A DNA stretch of 64,000 nt from Byssothecium circinans (lineage: Eukaryota; Ascomycota; Dothideomycetes; Pleosporales; Massarinaceae): NCBI GenBank assembly GCA_010015675.1, contig ML976982.1:138612-202611 (forward strand). Direction: 5' to 3'. The notes beneath the pieces are model-generated. The model was not told the DNA's origin, did not search any database, and saw only the letters and a program-made list of their open reading frames with translations. Positions 54,983 through 64,000 of the stretch are shown here, piece after piece (position 1 is the stretch's first letter; every line of letters starts with the position of its first letter). Both the position numbers and the translations under genes were made by a program.

Positions 54983-57112
54983 ATGAAGGTAGCACAGTGC
55001 TTGTGGATTGTCGCCGCCCTGGCCTCTCGAGCTCTGCCATTGGCATCGGCGCTGTATCAGAATGGATCAGTAATCGCACCTTGCGACTCCCCCATCTACT
55101 GCTACGGCGACATATTGCGCGAAATTGAACTGGCGCGCCCGTTTGCTGATTCGAAGACTTTCGTCGATCTGTAAGCTCATTCATCAATCGGGCTAAAAGA
55201 GCAACAGCTAAATGGCGCAGACCAACTAAACGTCCTCTGAACCAAGTCATCGCAGCTTTCAACCGGCTCGAAAAACCGATCCAGAACAACACGGCCCTGA
55301 ACGACTTCCTCTCCCAATACTTTGGACAAGCCGGCAGTGAACTACAAGCCGTTCCCACCAACCAGTTGGAAACGCAGCCTGATTTTCTCGACGCCGTAGA
55401 CAGCCCCGTCGTCGCTGAATTTGTACAGAAAGTCATCGACATCTGGCCTGAATTGACGAGGCAATATGCCGGCGCAAAAAACAACTGCACGGAATGTGTC
55501 AACTCTTTCTTGCCCGTGAACCGCACATTTGTCATCGCTGGAGGACGTTTCCGAGAGCCGTATTATTGGGACTCGTTCTGGATCATTGAGGGCCTCTTGC
55601 GAACTAAAGGCTCTTTCACCCAGATTGCGGAGAACATTATTGAGAACTTCTTGGACTTTGTCGAGGACTTTGGGTTCGTGCCGAATGGGGCCAGGAAGTA
55701 CTATCTCAATCGGTCGCAGCCACCGCTTCTTACTCAGATGGTGCGCATCTACGTCGAATACACGCAGAACTACACTGTGTTAGAGCGCGCGCTGCCGTTG
55801 CTAGAGGCAGAATATAACTTTTGGGTTAATAACCGGACTGTCACTCTGAGTCGTGGGGGCAGGAACTATAGTTTGGTAAGTCACCAGTCCCCGTATCTGC
55901 AAACTCAAACTTACAGGCGGCCAGAACCACTACGCTGTTCTTAATAGCCAACCTCGTCCAGAATCCTACTACGAAGACTACGTGACAGCTAGCAACCAAT
56001 CGTACTACAACGAGGAAGGCGAAATCTTCAATGCCACTCGAACCCTCAATGACACGCAAAAAGCACAGCTCTACGCCAATCTCGCCTCTGGAGCAGAGAG
56101 CGGCTGGGACTACTCCTCACGATGGCTGGCCAACCCTAATGATGCTGTCTCTGACGCCTTCTTCCCACTGCGATCACTCAACACCGTCAACATCATCCCA
56201 GTCGATCTCAACTCGATTCTATATTATAACGAGATTACCATCGCCGACTTCCACCGCCGGGCAGGAAACTACTCGGCTGCTAAATCATGGGCTAATTCCG
56301 CGAGCCAACGGAGTGAAGCAATGACAGCTCTCCTTTGGGACGCCGAGCACTTCTCATACTTCGACTACAACCTGACCTCCGGAGCGAAGAACATCTACAG
56401 CATTGCCGACAACACGACCGTGGTCGACGATCTTCCCGGCGCTCCCGCAGGTCAGCAGGTCTACTTCAACCCAGCACAATTCTACCCATTCTGGACCGGC
56501 TCCGCACCTGCATCCATCAAGAACGATCCTTCAGCTATGCGCCGCGTCTACGCACGCATCGAAGAGCTTCTTGAAAATCGAGCCGGCGCCATCGCAGCTT
56601 CCAATCTCCAGACGGGTCAGCAGTGGGATGAACCGAATGTTTGGCCTCCGCTCGAATACATCATCATCCAAGGCCTGCTAAACACGCCGCTCGAATCCAC
56701 AACCGCAGGCAATAACCAAACGACGAGCGACTACATCTGGACGCAAAACCTTGCTTTGCAACTCTCGCAGCGCTATCTCGACTCCACGTTCTGCACATGG
56801 CGCGTGACTGGCGGCTCGACGTCCGAGACGCCGCAACTCCAAGGTTCGCAGGGCAATGGAACCATGTTCGAGAAGTACAGTGATGAGAGCACGAATGCGA
56901 GGGGCGGCGGTGGTGAGTATACGGTTGTGGAAGGGTTTGGATGGACGAATGGTGTGCTTATCTGGGCGGCGGACGTTTTTGGCGAAAAGCTGAAGACGCC
57001 GGATTGTGGGAACATTTCGGCAGTGGAGATCCCTGGTGAGGGCACGAGGAAGAAGAGGAGTGCAGTGGAGTTACATAGGAGGGATGCTGCATGGGTCAAG
57101 AACTTCACTTGA
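54983..57112 (+). CDS. Secreted trehalase, glycoside hydrolase family 37
   Basis: Exons 54983-55170, 55221-55875 and 55925-57112 give 676 residues; introns of 50 and 49 nt are GT-AG. The ATG at 54983 opens a signal peptide (MKVAQCLWIVAALASRALPLASA). Both GH37 signatures are present: AGGRFREPYYWDSFW at about 168-182 and QWDEPNVWPP at 514-523. The SGWDYSSRW segment near 340-348 holds the expected catalytic aspartate. Many N-glycosylation sequons (NNT, NRT, NQS, NAT, NLT) fit a secreted enzyme. It hydrolyses extracellular trehalose to two glucoses. The nearest downstream gene is a hexose-type transporter, which could import the product, although 2.5 kb separates them. The C-terminal end has a dibasic RKKRS site and a short tail that may be trimmed. 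No GPI signal is seen. Confidence 0.95.
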
Positions 57113-59664
57113 TGGACTACGTGGAGAATCCTCAGTTAGAAAAGCGTTGGGGCTTGCCGTGGGCTAATTAACACTATAACGAAATGTTTCTTTACTTTGA
57201 CTTAAACGAGTACACAATTCTCACTAATTCTCACGTGGATTCTGTCCATTTTGTAGAAATCAATTCTTCTCCCCCACATGAAATCGAGCTCACGCCATTC
57301 GGTTTGTCAGAGTTGTATGGTGAGGTCTGGACTATATTGGGTGGAAGGAAACACTGGGTCGCAGTGAAGAGGGTTGTTTTAAGGGGAACAAGAGAAACCG
57401 CCATCGGATTTATTGGATACTCAGACACCTCTCAGAAAGCGGGAGTGCGGGAGCAAGGACTTGGAGCATGTATACGAACCATGTGGGGAATGGGAAGCCA
57501 GAGTGTCAGAGGCGAGGGGTAATGGATGAGTATCCATTGGTTTGGAACGCGATGTACTAGCTTCCTGTGTGCGGTGTTCTAAGATGGGAGGATAGAGGAA
57601 CCTTAAAGGTTAAATTGCCAATATGTTACAGAAATTTGGCCAGAAACTGCTCGTCTGGGGCGACTTTTAGATCGAGATCGCACAATGGAGGTGCTGTTCG
57701 CCGGCCGCCGGGCTAAGTTGGACAATAGCTTGCCGAACGTTCTAATATATACTCCCCGCTAAACTAAACTTGCTGATTCCTTTCTAGAAAATTTCCTTAA
57801 TCAATGCGAACAGCATTTGTCTAAAGAATGCGTGACACGGATTCGAATCAAATATGGCGGACGGCGGTACCTAGGTATCCAACCTCGTAATAAACATGGA
57901 GCATTCGTTCACGATTATGTATTTAGAGCCTAGACTTTGGCCTCACACATATGGGAGAGCATCATATGAAGATTATTCAGAGAAGACGTGTGTGTTGAGG
58001 CTGATGTTGATGGTTTTGTGCTGTAGATAGGGGGAGTGATAGAAGAGTCTAACTTCGCTGCGTCCATCACTAAGAGGTGAGTATGGAGTCTGACTAGAGA
58101 CAGCATCTGGAAATGCGATAAGAAGAAAGTAGGTGAGAAGGCTGCCCAATTATCTCAAAGCATTTACAACAATCATGTTGAGAAGAGCAAGTAGGAGAGA
58201 ACGAGAAGCTTCGCCACTACGGCAGTGCCTGAGGCGCCGCACGTAGCATAAGTCGTATCGCGGCAGTCATGACTCATGACCAAAGTCAATTGTGATAAAG
58301 TAGAGGGAGTGGAAAGGGGGATGAGTAATGTGTTACAGTATGTTAATTGCGTTCCTAAATCTACGCATCTTGTTCTACAGAGTACGCACATACCTTAACC
58401 TCGGTTATACCTCCAAGCCAGCAAAATCTTCACATCACGAAACGACCTTGTACATTTTAATCAACTTCTTCGAATACTACGAGAGCGCTCAAAAAATCCT
58501 TTCGAAAACGTCCGGTGCCTGATGGCCCCGCGAGCTCTTTCTCTACTCACTGTCCCCTCCCACCACCCTGCATACGTCCCAAGGATATCCGGATGCAGAA
58601 GCTCCAATGAAACCAGCAGCTAACAGATTCTCAAAACCCTAGAGAACTATCGTAATTGCTGTATACTATCTTGGCAATGGCACTGCTTTGCGTCCTTGAG
58701 CGTGGCGGCCAGCACCTAGCCACCTAGCCAGGACATTCGGGTCATTTCCCCTCGCTTTAAATCGAAGACCAGCTGCTATTTTTTCAAGCTTCCAAAGCGA
58801 AAGAGTTGGCATGTCGCAAGAGATGAAAAGGAAGAGGAATCACGCATAGAGGAAGAGAAACTATCAAATCACAGGGAAATGGCGTGAACAACATGCTACA
58901 ATCTACCGGGCTGATGGTTTGATAGGTCACGGCAGCGACACGCACCTCTCGCCTTGCCCGCCGAGGTTGTCGCGGTTCTCCGATCTCAAGCCGAAAAAAC
59001 CTGCACTGCCGTCTCCACTCTACTACCCACCTTTCCGGCCAGACTCGGCTTGGGCCGAGCGCAACATGACGTCTTCTTTGAGATGAAAAGTTTCCACGGA
59101 TTTGCGCAGACAAAGAGAGCAGTATGAGGATTTGGCCAAATTGGTTAGGAAGAGTCCCTCGCGAGGCCTTCCTTGCATATAGTGCAGCTGGGGGCAGATG
59201 TTGTAAAGAACGATCGATATACTGCATAGCCCATGCGAGAATGCACTATTGCCCTGCTATCAAAGACCACAAAAATCGGTGAGACGCGGAACATGAGGCT
59301 ACTAACAAATTTGCGTCGACCCACTCGAGTTTACTCTAACCTTCGACAAACTACCGTTCTCATGCTGAACCAGCTTTCTTCGGTTTGGGGCCTTCAATAC
59401 ATCCTGATACATCGCCCACCATCGGCCGAAGCTTCAGAGACTTCACCTCACCTGAGCCTTGAGCATCCCCCGACGGTGGCACTGGTCACCCCTCGTGGTC
59501 TCCATATTCTGTCATCATATCCCCCGTGCCCCAAATCACCCCATTTCTAATCATTCCCAACCCCATACTTATACCGTCTTCCACTCATTCGTTTTCCCAT
59601 CAACCATTTACTCGCTCCTCTTCCTGCAACTTATTTCGAGTCTGGCTAGGACAACATCACCAAT
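57113..59664. other. Intergenic, no gene seen
   Basis: 2.55 kb upstream of the sugar transporter. Short ORFs only; the last 150 bp are CT-rich leader sequence. Confidence 0.5.
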
Positions 59665-61459
59665 ATGAGGTTCTTTAACAAAAGCAACACCGCCCAGGTG
59701 GGCGAGAAGGGAACGCCTGACAGCAACACGCCAGCCGTCACGCCTCCCCGAGGCAACTCCAACACAACTCCTGCAATTGTACCTCAAGGAAATGTGCCCG
59801 CTATTGCGGTGATTCTCGGAGCAGTAGCCAGTATTGGAGGCTTCATGTTCGGATATGAGTCTGGGCAGATCTCTGGCTTCCTTGAGATGACCGACTTCAT
59901 CGACCGATTTGGAGACAACGGCGAGTTTTCTGCTATCCGACAAGGCACGATCGTTGGTCTACTTGCGTACGTATTCATACGTTTCCGAGGAGAGGACAAG
60001 TGAAACGCTGACGGGTTCGCAGCATCGGTACGCTCTTGGGTTGCTTGGGTTCCGCCCCTCTCGCAGATATATTTGGACGCCGTGCCACCATCTCTATGTC
60101 GGCCTTCTTCTACATTATCGGTGTCATCATTGAAATCACCAGCAAGACTGTATGGGTACAATTTGCGATGGGCCGTTTCACGGCTGGCCTCGGTATTGGC
60201 TCCCTTTCCACCGTCGTCCCCATGTATCAATCTGAATCGATACCGAAACGCATCCGTGGTGCTACCGTCGCTTCTTATCAGTTGCTGATTACTCTGGGAA
60301 TATGGACTGCCTACATGGTCAACTTCGGTACTTCGAAAGATTACAGCAACAGCGCGCAGTGGCGTATCCCCAACGGTCTCTCCGCGCTTTGGGCTATCAT
60401 TCTTGGCACTGCTATCCTCTTCCTTCCGGAGTCTCCTCGTTATGCCTACCGTAAAGGCCGCATCGACGAAGCGCGCAGCAACATGGCCCGTCTCAATGGC
60501 GTTGAGCCCAACTCTCCTCTCATTGATTCCGAGATCAACGAAATTCAAGAGAAGCTCGAGGCAGAAAACGCTGGCGGAAGCCACGCTTGGTACGAGGCCT
60601 TCACTGGCCCGCGCATGTTCTATCGTGTTGTTCTCGGCATGGTCTTGCAGGCCGGTCAACAGCTCACCGGTGCTAATTACTTTTTCTACTTCGGAACGAC
60701 TATCTTCAAGGCTACCGGAATCGAGAACAGCTACGTCACCTCCATCATTCTGGGTACCGTCAACGTCATTGCAACCTTTGGTGGTATCTGGATCGCTTCG
60801 AACGTTGGAAGAAGGAAGGCTATGATGGGCGGTGCGGCATGGATGGGTGCTTGTCTGTTCATCTACTCGTTCGTCGGACACTTCCAGCTCGATCACGACG
60901 TACCGCAGTCTACTCCTCAAGCCGGGACTATCATGATCGTCTTCACCTGTCTCTGTAAGTAACACTGGAGTCCATAAACAAGACACACGCTGATCGTCCA
61001 ATAGTCATCGCTGCCTTCGCGACCACCTGGGGACCACTCGTCTGGGCGATCGTTGGCGAACTCTATCCAGCCCGCTACCGCGCTACCTGCATGGCTGTTG
61101 CAACAGCCGCCAACTGGCTTTTCAACTTCCTAATCTCCTTCTTCAGCACGCTGATCACCAACAAAATCGATTACTACTACGGCCTCGTGTTCGGTGGCTG
61201 CTGCTTTGCCCTCTTCATCATCGTTTACTTCTTCATGATCGAGTCTCAAGGTCGCTCGCTGGAAGAAATCGATACCATGTACATGCTACATATCAACCCG
61301 ATTACGAGTGCCAAGTGGGATCCCTCAAGCCTTAGCAAGGATAGCTTGGTTGAGTCGGATCGTCTTCACCTGGGACCGGGCGGGAGAACGTTCAGTAAGG
61401 TGGAGCAGGGGCAGCCGCGTGAGGGGGCGTTGCAGACGAATGAGAATGTGATGGTCTAG
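59665..61459 (+). CDS. MFS monosaccharide (hexose-type) transporter
   Basis: Exons 59665-59966, 60023-60954 and 61005-61459 give 562 residues; introns of 56 and 50 nt are GT-AG and in phase. It has twelve hydrophobic segments with sugar-porter signatures: GFMFGYESGQISGF in TM1, DIFGRRATI in loop 2-3, GRFTAGLGIGSLSTVVPMYQSE after TM4, LPESPRYAYRKGR before the central loop, QQLTGANYFFYFG in TM7, NVGRRKAM in loop 8-9 and the variant IESQGRSLEEID after TM12. The N- and C-terminal tails are cytoplasmic and hydrophilic. QQLTGANYFFYFG resembles that of high-affinity glucose transporters, so glucose or a related monosaccharide is the likely substrate, taken up with protons. The gene lies downstream of the secreted trehalase on the same strand. 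Confidence 0.94.
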
Positions 61460-62226
61460 ATCATGGGTGAGAACTAGCTGAAAACCTTTCAAGTCACGGA
61501 GAGTATAGCATCGCATCGGGTCTATGGAGTTATGAGCGCAAGTCGCATTTTCCACTATGCATACTATTTCTTACGGCAACAATACCTAGGTAGCAGACAC
61601 TAATTTAAAGATGGAGCAAAATTCGAATCAACCAGTAACCTTACAACATCCATGCAACAAGTGCATGCCTCACCTCGGCTTCTCGTGAAGCCTCGTTGAT
61701 TAAAGGCGGGGCCCCGCACACAATCCCTGCTATGCACTCCTCCAAGTGTCCAAGTTGCCAGGAACACGGCACCTCTCCACCAAACACGAGCCATGATCTG
61801 CCGGTGCCGACAGGTCGCTTGAGGATATCGCGTCATTTCTTTTCGAAAACGGATATCTGCGCCGTAGTCAGTGTGGCTTTAGGGTAAGGCTTGTGCAAAG
61901 CTTCCTTGCCGTGTAAAGGGGTTAGTCCTTGCATAATTGTATGCTTCTTTCATTTGTGAAGTTTGTGACGTGAGCAAAGGAGAGGGATTGGTGGGGACAT
62001 TTTGGCGTGAAATGCAATGGTTGGTGCTCCGTCATATCGGTATTGAGAGAGATGTTGGACAATGAGGAGATGGCCCGCTTCTCTAAGATGATCACAAGGA
62101 ACGACTTCATGCTTAAATACCTCACGGGCACATGCCTCTTCCTTTTCTCCATTGTTGTTTCTTAACCTCTTCAACAAGTCTCAGTCCAGCGACCCATTAC
62201 CATCCAAACCTCCGCAAAAACGCACG
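61460..62226. other. Intergenic, no gene seen
   Basis: 767 bp; promoter of the HsbA-like gene at the right end. Short ORFs only. Confidence 0.5.
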
Positions 62227-62883
62227 ATGCACTACTCCACCTTCCTCCTCGCCCTTCCCTTGCTCACCACTGCCCTCCCTTCCCTCCCTCTACAAGAACG
62301 TGCCACCGACCTTGGACCCGAAGTTCGCGCGCAAATCGATGTGCTCAACTCCTCTGTCATCCAGCTCACGTCTGCCGTCAACGCCTTCGACGGCACCCTT
62401 CTGGGCTGGATCCCGCAGTCACTAGCTGTCGTCAGCGCGAGCGTAAAACTCGATGGTACCATAGTTAAGACGACGCAGTTGGCGCAGGCGAGTTCAAATT
62501 TTACCGAGGCGGGAAGTAGTTCGATTGTGACAACACTGGCGAGTTTGGTTACGCCTATTGGGGGGAGTTTGGATGCTCTTGTTGCCAAGGTACGTTCATA
62601 TTTGAGGCCTCGTGTAGAGAAAGGAAGCTGGTCGGCGAAGGTAGAGGAAAGATTGAGAAACAGGAGAATGCTGACTTGTACTGTACTGTAGTATCCACTG
62701 TTCAAGAAAAGGCTCGAGGCACCGATCGTACTTCTGAACCTAAAGATCTTGAAGACGCATACGGGTGATTTGGTTGAGGCACTGGGGGGCAAAGTCACGG
62801 CTAATTGGGCGCCGTATTTGACGCTAGGCCGGGGCGTTCTTGATGCAGCATTTGATAAGGCGATTGCTGTGTACAGCGCTTGA
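62227..62883 (+). CDS. HsbA-like secreted hydrophobic-surface-binding protein
   Basis: Exons 62227-62589 and 62692-62883 give 184 residues; the 102-nt intron (GTACGT...TGTAG, with GCTGAC branch site) is phase 0. The signal peptide MHYSTFLLALPLLTTALPS is followed by LPLQERA, a probable propeptide cut site. The mature part is a helix-rich Ser/Thr/Ala/Val chain without cysteines, containing QIDVLNSSVIQLTSAVNAFDG and later ALGGKVTANWAP, a pattern typical of HsbA-family proteins. HsbA coats hydrophobic surfaces and recruits secreted hydrolases in Aspergillus; a similar adhesive role is likely here. Confidence 0.82.
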
Positions 62884-63259
62884 TTTAGGAGAAGCACAGA
62901 GTAGAGTCAGCTCTTCGGTATCGAGAATAAGATCGATGATTATTCGTGCAAAGTAAAGTTCTAGAGCAGACGTCCAGGAGCACCTTCAGCCTATCAATTG
63001 TGAACCGTGTCTCGACTTTTGACATGCACCTGCAACAACAGAATCTCAAGATAGATAACGAAAATGGGCTTGACGAACCGAATGACGGCCGATCTTACTA
63101 AATCTCTACGCAGCGTTAAGAACTATAACAAAATTTAACATCCACAATCACAACCAAGCCCTTGCCCACGGGTATCCCCTTCATTATAGTCCGCATAAGT
63201 CGAGCACTTACTCTAATCCCACTTTCCGCTGCTCCCCTCGGCGGCCCAGTACTATCCAC
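62884..63259. other. Convergent 3' intergenic region
   Basis: 376 bp between the HsbA-like gene and the broken minus-strand gene. No feature is supported. Confidence 0.45.
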
Positions 63260-63598
63260 TTAAGCAGCCCATCCGAGCTTTGTAGTAGCAGCCATCCCTA
63301 GTTTACACATATTGGCTACTTCAAGAGCGGCGGGGTTCGCTACTCGCTTTGGTGGGGCGTTGTTGTTCTCGTTGGGATGCACCGAAGAAATCTCGAAGTC
63401 AATCGCTGAGTTGGAATGCTCACCGTGCATGCAGAAGCAGGTTTTAGAGGAAGAGAATGTTTCACTGGATGATTCGGTGAGGGCTTCGATATATTTGTAC
63501 ATGGCGCCCAGGTCACCGCACTACTTCGTAGCTTTCCGAGTGGTCATTGAGAGGGTGCCTGTGAAGAATGTGATAGCCAGGATTATAATAAACTTCAT
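63260..63598 (-). pseudogene. Small secreted protein gene with an in-frame TAG
   Basis: The ATG at 63598 encodes a signal peptide (MKFIIILAITFFTGTLS) and eight more residues. TAG at 63521-63523 (codon 26) then stops the frame. The same frame continues for 87 further codons to a stop at 63260, without another break, and contains TCFCMHGEH and ANMCKLG cysteine segments and a HPNENNNAPPK stretch. No donor site is available to splice the stop out: the TAG itself could be an acceptor, but there is no matching GT before it. A nonsense allele, a base error or two overlapping small genes are the alternatives. The second half has its own ATG and could be expressed without a signal peptide. Confidence 0.45.
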
Positions 63599-64000
63599 GT
63601 TGGCGACGGTTACTCCTAAAAGAGTATTTAGACTGTGGGGTGGGAAGTAATTAATACAGACTAAAAGGTTTCTGTGAAAGGTGTTGCAAGTTGCACGGGA
63701 GGCTTTTCAACTTAAGATGATCCAGAGTAGCCGATGATGGGCTGTAGTGAACTGGTTCAAGAACTTGGAGAGTGATCTTCGAAGTCAATCCATGGCTGCT
63801 CGGTCGCTAATTGAACTCGTCTGCAGCACGTCCTATTTAGTTGTTCTCCCCAAGTGGTCATTAGGCGTTTGTCTATCCAATTCCGTCACTCAAGCATGCA
63901 CGGCCTATCGTCTCAAGGATGCCGAGTGTTAATGCGGGGATCGTGCGGCAGAGCTGGGCGGTGAAAGTACTTTAGAGAACACCGACGAATCCATACATCA
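63599..64000. other. Right end of window, no gene seen
   Basis: Upstream of the broken minus-strand gene; no supported feature before the window ends. Confidence 0.45.

Noticed and set aside
59784..61001. 405-codon minus-strand ORF
   Set aside because: Antisense to the sugar transporter exons, which have clear MFS motifs in the other direction and splice signals.
1..64000. CRISPR array, rRNA genes, or a secondary-metabolite cluster
   Set aside because: No direct repeats with spacers, no rRNA-like sequence, and no PKS, NRPS, terpene synthase or DUF3328 (UstY) gene was seen.

Overview
The window is nuclear DNA of a filamentous ascomycete (Pezizomycotina). Most genes carry several short GT-AG introns (about 45-125 nt), many with a CTAAC/CTGAC-type branch site. 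The content is typical of the group: a HET-domain gene, an HsbA-type secreted protein, a But2-domain secreted protein, a division-1 chitin synthase, an AA9-type oxidase and a signalling mucin MSB2. Dothideomycetes is my best guess for the class, but that is weak inference. One assembly gap of 195 N lies inside the MSB2 repeat tract. Exon coordinates below were built by hand from splice sites and reading-frame continuity.

Layout: 1-5 kb holds two tandem intron-poor SRR1-like paralogues, then a short secreted repeat protein with alpha-pheromone-like architecture. 5.5-8.5 kb has a secreted M28 leucine aminopeptidase and an R3H-associated-domain protein. 8.8-16 kb has a six-exon ABCC transporter divergent from a HET-domain gene. 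16-21 kb has a short-chain dehydrogenase and coatomer beta' (nine exons, one of 6 nt). 21.4-21.6 kb is a MITE-like element. 22.3-26.8 kb is MSB2, followed upstream by a gene-poor stretch of over 3 kb. 30-36.5 kb has two weak small genes, an astacin-type metalloprotease, an intron-containing tRNA-Glu(CUC) and an AA9-type copper oxidase. 38-46.4 kb has an orphan protein, a chitin synthase and a phenol-hydroxylase-type flavoprotein. 47.7-52.8 kb has an F-box-like acidic protein, a GST-like protein, a cysteine-rich secreted gene broken by TGA and a But2-domain secreted protein. 55-64 kb has a secreted GH37 trehalase, a hexose-type MFS transporter, an HsbA-like protein and a second small secreted gene broken by TAG.

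How they fit together: there is no biosynthetic cluster. The shared theme is the cell surface and secretome: MSB2 sensing, chitin synthesis, secreted peptidases, AA9 oxidase, secreted trehalase next to a sugar transporter (trehalose to glucose, then uptake), and several small secreted proteins. The most unusual item is the gene at 4605-5124. Its W-x(4-6)-G peptide cores are separated by X-Ala/X-Pro dipeptide spacers, as in alpha-factor precursors.
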